DNA of 17,288 nucleotides. Source: Deltaproteobacteria bacterium. GTDB taxonomy: Bacteria > Myxococcota_A > Polyangia > HGW-17. Positions 1-8,027 of the stretch are shown in pieces. The stretch spans positions 1 to 17,288 of the forward strand of contig QKIM01000153.1 in the NCBI GenBank assembly GCA_003249585.1. The letters are read 5' to 3'. Under the pieces are notes generated by a model that saw nothing but the letters and a program-made list of their open reading frames with translations, did not search any database and was not told the DNA's origin. The first letter of the stretch is position 1; every line of letters begins with the position of its first letter. A program made the position numbers and the translations under genes.

Positions 1-2
1 CC

Positions 3-1316
3 TACGTGTGCATCAGCGACAGCCTGATCTCTGGCTCCATCGGCCCCGTGGTCGCCCACGAACTGAGTCACGCCACCCAGGGCGCCATGGACTGCGAAGA
101 GGCCATCCCCTTTTGGGAGAACACCTCCATGTACATGATGAACGCCCTGTTCCCCGGCTCGGCCAGAGGCTACGGCAGCATCGGCAACTTCCAGGAGAAC
201 CCGCACTGGTCTCTGGCCGACGGGACAGCGGCCTTCTGGCAGTACGGCAACACTTACATCTACGACGGCTTCATCTGGCCGCTGTACCTCTCGGCGACCT
301 ACGGAGAGGGCCCCGAGGACGCCTTCTTCGTGCGGCGGATCTGGGAACACGCCATGCAGGAGAAGGCCTCCAACTCCACGGGATACCTGAGGGCCATCGA
401 CGCGCTCCTCAAGGAGCAGGGGAGCACCCTGGAGGAGGCCTTCATCGGATTCTCGGCCTCCCGGTGGTTTGTCGACCGCAACGCCGGTTCGCGGCACGCC
501 ACCATGCCCTACGCCGATGGCATCAGGCCGGTGCCACGGATGTCGGGCAGTTTCGGGATGGGCAAGGAGTACACGTACGACGCGCCACAGACCCTCGCGC
601 CAAAGCCTTTCGGGGTAAACTACTTCACCCTGTCCAACCCCGGGACCTTCACCTGCCCCATGACCATCGAGGTGTACGGGGCCGACGACGGGAAGTGGGC
701 TCTGGCCGCCATCTCTCTGGAGCACGACGTGTTCCTGACCAGCTCGGGCTACGGCGCCCCCGTCTCCCTGGAGATCGACCCGTCCCTGTCCGGAGACATG
801 CTGCTCATGGTCATGAACCTGGGGGAAGAGTCCTTCACCGTCAACAGCGTCCCCACCATGGGAACACCCTATCGCCTGCTGATCCGCCCCACGGTCCCCT
901 TCCCCGCTGTCACGCTGGTGACACCAGACACGATCCCCGTGGACGTGGAAACGACGGTGCGCATCCGCGGCACGGGGTTCCAGGAAGGGATCACCCTCTC
1001 CTTCCAGCCCCAGGGGCAGCTCGAGGTGCTCTCGGTCTCCCGCATCTCCGCCCAGGAGCTCTCCGTCTCCCTGCGCACGTCGCCTACCGCCTTGCTTGGC
1101 TCCTACATCATAACCCTCACCAACCCGGACTCAGGGACCACCAGTGTGGAGAACGGCCTCACCCTGGCCGTCACCGAGCCTCCCGCCGCAAAACCAGAAA
1201 CGGGCTGCACCAGCGCTCCGCATCCCGGTGGCGACCTCCCCGGCTTCGCGCTCTGGACCCTTGGGCTTACGGCCCTCGTCGTCCTGCGCCGCCGTCACAC
1301 CTGGCGCCCCCGATGA
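3..1316 (+). CDS. Surface-anchored zinc metalloprotease-like protein with TIG domain (5' partial)
   Basis: The reading frame is open at the left edge, so the signal peptide and N-terminus are missing; 437 residues remain. A zincin motif HELSH is encoded at 57-71, and a Glu (codon 117-119, in FWENTSMYM) is placed as the third zinc ligand of a gluzincin. The spacing and the following W/Y/P-rich segment resemble the MXAN_6640-type putative metalloproteases of myxobacteria (recognised from memory, not searched). A TIG/IPT immunoglobulin-like domain is encoded at about 900-1180. The C-terminus has a Cys, a Pro/Gly linker, a hydrophobic helix (FALWTLGLTALVVL) and an Arg-rich end, the tripartite pattern of MYXO-CTERM-like sorting tags. 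The protein is therefore probably exported and surface anchored, acting on extracellular proteins; its substrate is unknown. It converges on the acetyltransferase gene with an 18-bp gap. Confidence 0.75.
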   Translation, partial: YVCISDSLISGSIGPVVAHELSHATQGAMDCEEAIPFWENTSMYMMNALFPGSARGYGSIGNFQENPHWSLADGTAAFWQYGNTYIYDGFIWPLYLSATYGEGPEDAFFVRRIWEHAMQEKASNSTGYLRAIDALLKEQGSTLEEAFIGFSASRWFVDRNAGSRHATMPYADGIRPVPRMSGSFGMGKEYTYDAPQTLAPKPFGVNYFTLSNPGTFTCPMTIEVYGADDGKWALAAISLEHDVFLTSSGYGAPVSLEIDPSLSGDMLLMVMNLGEESFTVNSVPTMGTPYRLLIRPTVPFPAVTLVTPDTIPVDVETTVRIRGTGFQEGITLSFQPQGQLEVLSVSRISAQELSVSLRTSPTALLGSYIITLTNPDSGTTSVENGLTLAVTEPPAAKPETGCTSAPHPGGDLPGFALWTLGLTALVVLRRRHTWRPR

Positions 1317-1334
1317 CCCCAGGCGGCCACGCCG

Positions 1335-1829
1335 TCATTTCCCTTGAAGCCGTCTGACGTAGGTGAGCCGATCGTCGCCGGGCTTGTAGAAGTCCCGGAT
1401 CCTGGACTCGACGCGATAGCCCAGCGCCTCATAGAACCGGTGGGTCGGCGCATATCCCTCCTGGGACGAGGTCTCGATGCACACCAGACCTCCTCCCGAA
1501 GCGGCGATGTCCTCCTCGCAGCGCGCCATGAGCCGGCGCCCGTGCCCTTGCTGCTGGAGCCCCGGCGAGGTGGCGATCCAGTACACATCCCAGGCCGCGG
1601 CGGTCAGGGGAATGGGACCGTAGAGCACGTACCCGGCCACCTCGCCGTCCACGGCGGAGACGACCACGCGGTAGTCGGTCTGCGCGGGCTCGTCCAGGAC
1701 GATGTCCAGCAGCTCGAGGGCGCAGTCCACCTCCTCGGCGGTGAAGGCTCCCGTGTCCACCAGAATGGTCCCCAGGGGTCCAAGGTCGTCTCGACGCAGT
1801 TCACGCAGGGTATTTTCGGGCGAGGGCAT
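1335..1829 (-). CDS. GNAT-family N-acetyltransferase
   Basis: This 164-residue protein is the usual length for a single GNAT domain. The acetyl-CoA pyrophosphate-binding motif A is visible as QQQGHGRRL at residues 92-100, after the beta4 strand VYWIATSPG. The C-terminal part (FYEALGYRVESRIRDFYKPG) is typical of GNAT motif B. The ATG at 1829 is chosen because an AGGA lies 9 nt upstream (1839-1842 on this strand) and the domain begins there. The frame stays open further upstream, but only as a shadow of the ligase gene. The gene overlaps the 3' end of the upstream ligase by 29 bp, so translation is probably coupled. The family transfers acetyl from acetyl-CoA to an amine; the acceptor here is inferred to be the product or a precursor of the two neighbouring ligases. 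Confidence 0.88.
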   Translation of the reverse strand: MPSPENTLRELRRDDLGPLGTILVDTGAFTAEEVDCALELLDIVLDEPAQTDYRVVVSAVDGEVAGYVLYGPIPLTAAAWDVYWIATSPGLQQQGHGRRLMARCEEDIAASGGGLVCIETSSQEGYAPTHRFYEALGYRVESRIRDFYKPGDDRLTYVRRLQGK

Positions 1830-2805
1830 CGCGCACGATCCTTTCGATGAGATCTTCGTAGGGAATTCCGCCGACACGGGCGCTGCGGGCGAGCCCCGCC
1901 GTGGGGCTGATGTCCGGGTTGGCATTGACCTCGAGGACGTAGGGAACACCATGGGCCATGCGGATGTCCACCCGCCCGTAGTCCCGGAGGCCGCACAGCA
2001 CATAGGCCCGCTCGGCGACCCCGCGGAGAGCCGCCTCCTCGGCAGGCTCAAGGGGGGCGGGACACCGGGGCAGGGTCCCCGTGTACTGGTCGGACTCCTC
2101 CTCCCACTTCCCCTCGTAGGTGACGATGGGCGCCCCAAGATGCCCCGCGAAGACGATCTCCGACGGGGGGAGCATCACCGGGGCTTCGTGTCCGAGGAGG
2201 GCCACATTGAACTCCCGTCCGTCTATGAACGCCTCGATCAGAGCGTCCTGAGCGTAGGTGGCGTGGATGTATGCCACGCGCTCCTCCAGCTCCGCGGCGG
2301 TCTGGACGACGCTCTCCATGCCGATGCCCAGGGAGGCGTCCTCGCTGCGCGGTTTGACGAAGAGTGGAAAGGCAAGCCCCCCGCAGTCGGGCACTGTTTG
2401 GCCGGGCGCCACGACCCGCCAGGCCGGTGTGGGGACACCATGGGCCTCAAGGAGGGTCTTGGTCAGGACCTTGTCCTGGGTAAGCCCCAGGGCGAAGGGG
2501 CCGGAGCCCGTGGACGAAAGGGAGAGCAGCGGGAAGAGACCCGCCACCTGCATCTCCAGGTGACTGTCCCCCCAGAACCCCTCACAGAGGTTGAAGACGG
2601 CGTCGGGCGCGACCCGGGACAGCTCCCCGAGGAACTCGGGGATCGACCCGCCCAGGGGGACCAGGACGGCATCGAACCCGCGCTCGGCGAGGGCTGAGTG
2701 CACCGAGGCGGCCTCGTGCTCGGCGCCCTCCTCGGAGATCCGGTCCTTCTCCTCGCCGCGCAGCAGGATCTCGGGGACGCGATTAAAGCAGACCGCTATA
2801 CGCAT
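1801..2805 (-). CDS. Ddl-like ATP-grasp ligase B (substrate unknown)
   Basis: The protein has 334 residues, similar to D-Ala-D-Ala ligases. The N-terminus MRIAVCFNR and the FNLCEGFWG segment match the Ddl N-terminal fold. FPLFVKP carries the ATP-binding Lys, and DASLGIG is the flexible loop. GRVDIRM and YVLEVNANPD supply the Asp, Glu and Asn that bind Mg in ATP-grasp ligases. Two positions differ from true Ddl. The Lys-Tyr pair (Lys215-Tyr216 of E. coli DdlB) reads Lys-Trp (Trp234). The Ser-Leu of the D-Ala2 pocket is replaced in NPDISPTAGLARSA. The enzyme should still join a carboxylate to an amine using ATP, but probably not two D-alanines. ATG 2805 is preferred because it starts the fold; a GTG at 2838 would add 11 residues. 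It overlaps the preceding ligase by 23 bp. Confidence 0.85.
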   Translation of the reverse strand: MRIAVCFNRVPEILLRGEEKDRISEEGAEHEAASVHSALAERGFDAVLVPLGGSIPEFLGELSRVAPDAVFNLCEGFWGDSHLEMQVAGLFPLLSLSSTGSGPFALGLTQDKVLTKTLLEAHGVPTPAWRVVAPGQTVPDCGGLAFPLFVKPRSEDASLGIGMESVVQTAAELEERVAYIHATYAQDALIEAFIDGREFNVALLGHEAPVMLPPSEIVFAGHLGAPIVTYEGKWEEESDQYTGTLPRCPAPLEPAEEAALRGVAERAYVLCGLRDYGRVDIRMAHGVPYVLEVNANPDISPTAGLARSARVGGIPYEDLIERIVRDALARKYPA

Positions 2806-3853
2806 AGACCTGCTCGCCGGTGAGGTGCAGCCGGGCACGGGCCTCGGCCACCACGGAGAGGATCATCTCATCGTAGTTGAGTCCCCCGGCACGGGCGGCC
2901 TTGGGGAAACAGCTGTTCTGCTCGGGCCTCGGGAGGATGCCCGGCAGGGGGTTGAGCTCGATGACGTGGGGCACGCCGGCGGCGTCCAGGCGCACGTCGA
3001 TGCGGCACCAGTCGCGGCACTTGAAGACGTTGAAGGTCTGCCGGCACATGGCGCTGATGCGCTGTTCGAGGGCATCATCGAGGCGGGCCGGGCAGGTGAA
3101 GATCCGCAGCGGGTCTTCCTCGGTGTCCCAGATCCACTTGGCCTCGTAGGAATATATGGGGAGCGCGCCCTCGGGCAGCACGCCGAAATCGAGCTCCACG
3201 ATGGGAAGCACCCTCAGGCTTGTGCCGTTCCCGATCATGGCCACGGTGAACTCACGCCCGGGGAGGAACTCCTCGACCAGAGCGCCTTCGCCGTAGTTTG
3301 CGAAGATGAAGTCCACCTGACGGCGCAGCTCGGTGCGGTTGTATACGAGGGACGAGTTGGTTATTCCCTTGGAGGACCCCTCGAAGAGGGGTTTCACCAT
3401 GAGGGGATAGTGGGGCCTGTGGGGCAGATCGGCGATCTTCTCCACCACGGTGAAGCGCGGGGTCGGGATCTTGTGCCAAGAGAGGATCTCCTTGGTCCGC
3501 TGCTTGTCCAGGCTGATCCCGAGGGTGACGGGGTCGCTGCCCGTGTAGGGAATGCCCAGCATGTCGAGGATGGCGGGCATCTGGGCCTCGCGTCCGGCCC
3601 CGAAGAGCCCCTCGGCCATGTTGAAGGCCAGGTCGGGCCGCAGATCCCTGAGCTTCTCGAAGGCATGGTGGTCGGCGTTCACGAGCGTGACGTCGTACTC
3701 CCTCCTGAGCGCATTTTCGACCGCGGAGATGGTCTCGATGTCATCCCACTCTGCGTAGATGTCCTGGTCGGATGCAGGGAGGGATGTCGAGGGAGGTTGA
3801 TCGTCGTCATTGCCGGACGACTGGCGGAGATTGTGGACGAGCGCGATGTGCAT
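2783..3853 (-). CDS. Ddl-like ATP-grasp ligase A (substrate unknown)
   Basis: This is the first gene of the operon and encodes 356 residues. The start is fixed by a perfect GGAGG 8 nt before ATG 3853; the open frame continues upstream but has no such signal. Ddl-fold features are FNMAEGLFG near the N-terminus, YPLMVKP (ATP Lys), EGSSKGI (flexible loop), VEEFLPGREF, and the Mg-binding Asp, Glu and Asn in CRIDVRLD and VIELNPLPG. As in ligase B, the Tyr of the DdlB Lys-Tyr pair is Trp (Trp240, in YEAKWIW). The two ligases are clearly divergent paralogues rather than a recent duplication. A, B and the GNAT overlap end to end, which suggests sequential steps of one pathway making a small peptide or amide. 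No true cell-wall genes (murC, ftsQ) flank it, so a role as ddlA/ddlB is unlikely. Confidence 0.86.
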   Translation of the reverse strand: MHIALVHNLRQSSGNDDDQPPSTSLPASDQDIYAEWDDIETISAVENALRREYDVTLVNADHHAFEKLRDLRPDLAFNMAEGLFGAGREAQMPAILDMLGIPYTGSDPVTLGISLDKQRTKEILSWHKIPTPRFTVVEKIADLPHRPHYPLMVKPLFEGSSKGITNSSLVYNRTELRRQVDFIFANYGEGALVEEFLPGREFTVAMIGNGTSLRVLPIVELDFGVLPEGALPIYSYEAKWIWDTEEDPLRIFTCPARLDDALEQRISAMCRQTFNVFKCRDWCRIDVRLDAAGVPHVIELNPLPGILPRPEQNSCFPKAARAGGLNYDEMILSVVAEARARLHLTGEQVYAYSGLL

Positions 3854-3861
3854 GGGGTGAG

Positions 3862-3866
3862 CCTCC
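3862..3866 (-). promoter_or_regulatory. Strong ribosome binding site of ligase A
   Basis: Read on the minus strand, a perfect GGAGG preceded by a run of A lies 8 nt before ATG 3853. It fixes the start of ligase A within a longer open frame. Confidence 0.8.
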
Positions 3867-3885
3867 TTTTTTCGCGTCAACCGTT

Positions 3886-3904
3886 GTACCTCAGATTGAG
3901 GCAC
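3886..3904 (-). promoter_or_regulatory. Leader hairpin or operator dyad upstream of ligase A
   Basis: A 19-bp near-perfect dyad has arms GTACCTCA and TGAGGCAC around GAT. In the minus-strand transcript the single mismatch becomes a G-U pair, giving an 8-bp stem with a 3-nt loop about 33 nt before the start codon. It could be an operator in DNA or a leader hairpin in RNA. There is no U-tract, so it is not an intrinsic terminator. Confidence 0.4.
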
Positions 3905-4008
3905 ATCGAAGGGGATCCATAGTCGGGCGGTGACAGTGGTTGAAAAAAAGGGGGTCTCGTATTGATTGGCAGAAGCCGCCCGGATCATGAGTCCCTTCGA
4001 TACTTCTG

Positions 4009-4037
4009 GGTGTAGCTGACCATGAAAAACTTGTCAA
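4009..4037 (-). promoter_or_regulatory. Candidate sigma70 promoter of the ligase operon
   Basis: On the minus strand a perfect TTGACA (4032-4037) is followed after 17 bp by TACACC (4009-4014), a weak -10. The predicted start near 4002 would give a leader of about 150 nt containing the 3886-3904 hairpin. The -10 is poor, so an activator may be needed. Confidence 0.4.
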
Positions 4038-4062
4038 TCCGAAAAATCAAAAAATCACCATA

Positions 4063-4080
4063 GTTATCATCATGTTATCA
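4063..4080 (-). repeat. Phased direct repeat TGATAAC-N4-TGATAAC
   Basis: Two identical 7-bp words start 11 bp apart, one helical turn, at 4063-4069 and 4074-4080 (GTTATCA on the plus strand). They lie about 60 to 78 bp upstream of the predicted transcription start of the ligase operon, a usual place for an activator. This is pattern evidence only. Confidence 0.35.
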
Positions 4081-4303
4081 AATACCACAAAACCGCATGC
4101 AGCGCGCAAATGAGGTGGGCCGCGGGTTTAAAACGCTTATTAAAGAGAAATTCCGCGCCAAAACCACCTACAATGCCTGATATGAAAGGATTGCATGATC
4201 CAACTGATCGCACAGCGGCCTGCGACTTTCGCGTCGCTCGCCAGCGCCTTGAAATGGTTTGCAGATATGCTTCAAAAGCGCATCACGGGCCTAAAAAAGA
4301 GTA

Positions 4304-4360
4304 GGGGGCCTTCTGTGTTGGTGGTATGGTGGACACATAAAGACCAATGTCTGGGCCCCC
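4304..4360 (+). promoter_or_regulatory. Inverted repeat bracketing the hybrid kinase start
   Basis: GGGGGCC at 4304-4310 is perfectly complementary to GGCCCCC at 4354-4360, with 43 nt between. The right arm sits between two possible in-frame starts, ATG 4347 and ATG 4362, and neither has a clear Shine-Dalgarno sequence. Pairing could limit translation initiation. Short G/C runs are common in this genome, so chance is possible. Confidence 0.25.
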
Positions 4361-7300
4361 GATGAAAACACGATTCGTCAATGCCATCCGCAAGCAGCTG
4401 TTTCTCATCATCGCTACCTCCGTGGCGCTCCTTGGGGCCTACTTCATCCTCACCGAGATCATCCGGTTCCGCAGGGAGATGGCCGACTACCGGCAACGGG
4501 CCATCTCCTCCAAGAAGAACCTCCTGCGCGATCACGTGGACAAGGCGGAGCAGTACATCCGTTTCCAGCGGCGTCAGGCTGAGCGGCGCCTCAGGACCCA
4601 GCTCAAGATCAGGGTACAGGAGGCCTGGAACATGGCCAACAACCTCATGACCCGCTACCAGGGGCGACCCCGGGAAGAGGTCGAGGCCATCGTCCGGGAC
4701 GCGCTCCACGCCATCCGCTGGTTCAGGGGGAGAGGGTACTATTTCGTCATCGGCATCGACGACGGGATCATGAAGGTGCACGCCAACAACCCTTCCCTCG
4801 AGGGGACCGACGCCACCAGGCTCGTGGATCCCGAAGGCGTCTGGCTGGTCAAAGATTTCATCCGTATCTGCCGCGGCCGGGGCGAAGGCTTCTCCTCCTA
4901 CCTCTGGAAGAAGGTCCCGACGGATAAGCAGCATTTTCGCAAGCTCTCCTACGTCAAGCTCTTCAAGCCCCTGGGCTGGATCATCGGCACGGGAGAGTAT
5001 CTCGAAGACATCGAGTCCGACACCCAGGAGCTCGCCCGCGGATACCTCACCCACTACCGCATCCACAATCCGGGAGAGTACCTCTTCGCCCTCACGGACG
5101 CCGGGAAGGTCATCTTCCACGGCGCCAACAACGGCATGACGGGGCAGAACGTCCTCTCCCTCCAGGATGACAACCACACCCTGTTCATCCAGGAGCTCCT
5201 CCTCAAGGGTGCGACCCGGACAGGGGGATTCGTGCAGTACTCCTACCTGTTGCCCGGAAGCTCCGACCCGGCTCCCAAAATCAGTTATGCACGACGCCTG
5301 CAGCCCTGGAACTGGACGCTGGCCGTGGGCTCCTACATGACCGACATCAATGAGGCCATCGCGAGAAAGAACCGGTCCCTGCGCCGCAGCGTCGTCCTCA
5401 TGGTGTCGGCCGTAATCCTCGTCATCCTGCTGCTCCTCGGTTTTGCCCACCTCTCGGCCCGGGTCATGGCCGAACGGCTCGGTCGGGATGTCACCCTCTT
5501 CAAGGAGTTCTTTTCCCTGGCCCGGGAGGGAGAAACCATCGACCCGAACGAACTGAAATATCAAGAGTTCAAGGATATGGCCCAGAAGGCCAACGACATG
5601 GTGGACGCCCGGCAGAAGGCCATCGTGGACATCCTCAGGTTCCAGATGGTGGTGGAGAGCAGCTCCGAGGCCATCGGCATGTCCACGCCCAAGGGGGTCC
5701 ACTTCTACCACAACCGCGCCTTCTCCATGCTCTTCGGGTGGGAGACCCCGCAGGCGCTGGTCGACTCCGGGGACCGCCCCACGGCCTACCGGAACATCGA
5801 CGACGCCCGGAAGATCTTCGACACCATCAGCGCGGGCAGACCCTTCCGTGGAGAGATCCCCATGCGCACACGCACGGGCAAGGAGCTCACCATCCTGCTG
5901 CGCGCCTTCCCCGTGGTGGACAGCCAGGGCGAGATCCACGCCCTGGTAGGCATCCACACCGACATCACCGAGGCCACACAAGCGCGCCACGCCCTCGAGG
6001 ACACCAACGTGCTCCTCACCGAAGAGCGGAACCGCGCCAAGGAGCTGGCAGACAAGGCCGAGGCGGCCAGCCTGGCCAAGAGCGAATTCCTGGCCAACAT
6101 GCGCCCCGAGATCCGCACCCCCATGAACGGCGTCATCGGCATGCTGGGGCTGCTCATGGACACGCCGCTCACCGAGAAGCAGCGCCATTACGCCGAACTG
6201 AGCTACGCAAGCGCCGAATCCCTATTGACAATCATCAATGATATTCTAGATTTTTCCAAGATCGAGGCCGGCCGTCTCGAGGTGGAGAACGTCCCCTTCC
6301 ACCTGCGCAACATGATCGAGGAGCTCTCGGACTCCATCGCGCTCAGGGCCGAAGAGAACGGCCTCGAGTACCACGCCTATCTGGACCCCGAGGTCCCCCT
6401 GGCCATCGTCTCCGATCCCGGACGGCTCCGACAGATCCTCAACAACCTCCTGGGCAACTCCCTCAAGTTCACCACCGCCGGCGAGATCTCCCTGGAGGTC
6501 GTCCTCGCGTCCCAGGAGGACCAGCAGTACACCCTTCGCTTCACTGTCACCGACACGGGAATCGGCATCCCCGCCCAGAAGGTCGGCAGCCTCTTCTCCC
6601 CCTTCGTCCAGGGGGACGGGTCCACGACCCGCCGCTTCGGCGGCACGGGGCTGGGGCTCTCCATCTGCAAACAGCTCGTCTCCCTCATGGGAGGCGAGAT
6701 CGGCGTCACGAGCTCGGAGGGGGAAGGGAGCCGCTTTGCCTTCACCATCACCGTGGGACGCGCGACCGACCTGGACAAGGAGAGCGCCGAGTTCACCATC
6801 GTCCCCCAGCCCAGCGAGCGCATCCTGGTCATGGACCACCACCCACTGTGTCGAAAGACCATGGGCGACTACCTGACCCGGTGGGGGTACCCGAACACGG
6901 TCGTCGCCGACGGCCACGCCGCCCGCCAGGAACTGCGGCAGGCCCGGGAGGAGGGACACCCCTATTCCGTCGCCTTTGTGGGCAGATGCCCCTTCTCCGA
7001 CCGCTGCCGGGACCTCCTGAGCGCGATCCACGCCGAACACGGAAACAGCCTCAAGCTCGTGCTCATGAGCAGCCCCCAGGCGCTGCTGAACCAGGGAGCC
7101 GAACCCGACCCCAACATCACGTTCAGTATTGGAAAACCCATCCGCTACGAACACCTCAAGCATGCCCTGCACGCCATCGTCAGCGGGGTCTCCATGAAGA
7201 AGGAGGCCATCAAGAACCTGAAGGCGTCCATCCAGCGCAAATACAAGGGGACCGGCCTGCGCCTGCTGGTGGTGGAGGACAACATCGTGAACCAGAAGGT

Positions 7301-8024
7301 GGCCATGGGCATCCTCTCCAGCCTGGGCATCCGGGTCGATGTGAGCGCCAACGGGAAGGAGGCCCTCACCACCCTCAGGAGCATGCCCTACGATCTCGTG
7401 CTCATGGACTGTCAGATGCCGGTCATGGATGGCTTCGAGGCCACCAAAACCCTGAGGGCGGACCACACGTTCGGCGCCAACCAGCACATCCCCGTCATCG
7501 CCATGACCGCCAACGCCATGAAGGGCGACCGCGAGCGGTGCATCGCCGCCGGGATGAACGACTACATCCCCAAGCCCGTCACACCGAAGAACCTCATCGC
7601 CGCCCTGGACTCCTGGCTCTCGGAGCGCCTGCTGCAGAAGAGCGCCCTGCGGACGATCCTTGAGCCCTTCCGGATCGAGGAGCACGAGGTCTTCATCCCC
7701 GAGGATCTGGTCCGCCGCATGATGGGCGACGAGAGCCTGGCGGCCATGGTGCTGGACACCTTCTCCCGGGACTTCCCCAACCATGTCGATGCTATCAGGA
7801 GCTGTCTGGAAGACGATCTCGACGCCATGGGACATCACATCCGAACCCTCAGAGGCGCCGGGGCGGATATCTCCTCGCCCCTGCTCAAGGCGGCCATCCT
7901 CCACCTGGAGACCTCATGGGCATCGCGGGACAGGCGGCTCATCGGCGGGGCGGTTCAGGATCTCGAGGCGGCCTTCAGGGTCTTTCTGTCGACCATCTCC
8001 GCCTGGAGATCCCAGAGCGAATGA
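4347..8024 (+). CDS. Hybrid sensor histidine kinase with replaced phospho-acceptors
   Basis: The 1225-residue inner-membrane sensor has TM1 at about residues 14-36, a periplasmic region resembling two Cache-type sensor modules (about 40-345, with YYFVIG and [13 protein letters not shown]), TM2 at about 349-368, a PAS domain (430-548), HisKA (575-640), HATPase_c (about 680-800), two receivers and an Hpt-like tail. The ATPase looks intact, with the N-box [17 protein letters not shown] and [10 protein letters not shown]. The H-box reads [12 protein letters not shown] where the family has [12 protein letters not shown], so Pro587 replaces the phospho-acceptor His. Receiver 1 lacks its Asp (Gly879 in FVGRCP). 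Receiver 2 is canonical (E977, D978, D1021, T1054, K1076). The Hpt motif reads IRTLRGAGA, with Arg1166 where His is expected. Start ATG 4347 is uncertain; ATG 4362 begins the typical MKTRF end. It converges on aqpZ with a 3-bp gap. Confidence 0.88.
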   Translation: MSGPPMKTRFVNAIRKQLFLIIATSVALLGAYFILTEIIRFRREMADYRQRAISSKKNLLRDHVDKAEQYIRFQRRQAERRLRTQLKIRVQEAWNMANNLMTRYQGRPREEVEAIVRDALHAIRWFRGRGYYFVIGIDDGIMKVHANNPSLEGTDATRLVDPEGVWLVKDFIRICRGRGEGFSSYLWKKVPTDKQHFRKLSYVKLFKPLGWIIGTGEYLEDIESDTQELARGYLTHYRIHNPGEYLFALTDAGKVIFHGANNGMTGQNVLSLQDDNHTLFIQELLLKGATRTGGFVQYSYLLPGSSDPAPKISYARRLQPWNWTLAVGSYMTDINEAIARKNRSLRRSVVLMVSAVILVILLLLGFAHLSARVMAERLGRDVTLFKEFFSLAREGETIDPNELKYQEFKDMAQKANDMVDARQKAIVDILRFQMVVESSSEAIGMSTPKGVHFYHNRAFSMLFGWETPQALVDSGDRPTAYRNIDDARKIFDTISAGRPFRGEIPMRTRTGKELTILLRAFPVVDSQGEIHALVGIHTDITEATQARHALEDTNVLLTEERNRAKELADKAEAASLAKSEFLANMRPEIRTPMNGVIGMLGLLMDTPLTEKQRHYAELSYASAESLLTIINDILDFSKIEAGRLEVENVPFHLRNMIEELSDSIALRAEENGLEYHAYLDPEVPLAIVSDPGRLRQILNNLLGNSLKFTTAGEISLEVVLASQEDQQYTLRFTVTDTGIGIPAQKVGSLFSPFVQGDGSTTRRFGGTGLGLSICKQLVSLMGGEIGVTSSEGEGSRFAFTITVGRATDLDKESAEFTIVPQPSERILVMDHHPLCRKTMGDYLTRWGYPNTVVADGHAARQELRQAREEGHPYSVAFVGRCPFSDRCRDLLSAIHAEHGNSLKLVLMSSPQALLNQGAEPDPNITFSIGKPIRYEHLKHALHAIVSGVSMKKEAIKNLKASIQRKYKGTGLRLLVVEDNIVNQKVAMGILSSLGIRVDVSANGKEALTTLRSMPYDLVLMDCQMPVMDGFEATKTLRADHTFGANQHIPVIAMTANAMKGDRERCIAAGMNDYIPKPVTPKNLIAALDSWLSERLLQKSALRTILEPFRIEEHEVFIPEDLVRRMMGDESLAAMVLDTFSRDFPNHVDAIRSCLEDDLDAMGHHIRTLRGAGADISSPLLKAAILHLETSWASRDRRLIGGAVQDLEAAFRVFLSTISAWRSQSE

Positions 8025-8027
8025 GGG

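Larger units (their letters stand above)
3854..4346. other. 493-bp divergent intergenic region, AT-rich in the middle
   Basis: This gap separates the leftward ligase operon from the rightward hybrid kinase gene. The centre (about 4020-4180) is markedly richer in A and T than the coding DNA around it. The ligase side holds a candidate promoter, a phased direct repeat and a leader hairpin, each listed separately. On the kinase side I found no convincing -35/-10 pair; a TTGAAA at 4249-4254 has only a poor -10 partner. A 64-codon frame at 4110-4304 has no ribosome site or recognisable protein and is not called. No tRNA, riboswitch or mobile-element remnant was recognised. Confidence 0.7.

Noticed and set aside
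1830..2138. N-terminal extension of the GNAT frame by 103 codons
   Set aside because: The extension lies within the ligase B gene in another frame, has a biased composition and no domain similarity; ATG 1829 has its own ribosome site.
1801..3853. Annotation of the two ligases as ddlA/ddlB cell-wall enzymes
   Set aside because: The substrate-shaping Tyr is Trp in both, the D-Ala2 pocket is altered in ligase B, and no peptidoglycan genes are adjacent.
4222..4237. Small stem GCGAC / GTCGC in the kinase upstream region
   Set aside because: Five base pairs in G/C-rich DNA are expected by chance and there is no promoter or gene context.
4110..4304. Small plus-strand frame of 64 codons in the intergenic region
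   Set aside because: It has no Shine-Dalgarno sequence, does not show the G/C-ending codon bias of its neighbours and gives no recognisable peptide.
4272..7904. Two long minus-strand frames opposite the hybrid kinase (4272-6188 and 6246-7904)
   Set aside because: Both are shadows of the kinase reading frame with no recognisable domain or ribosome site.
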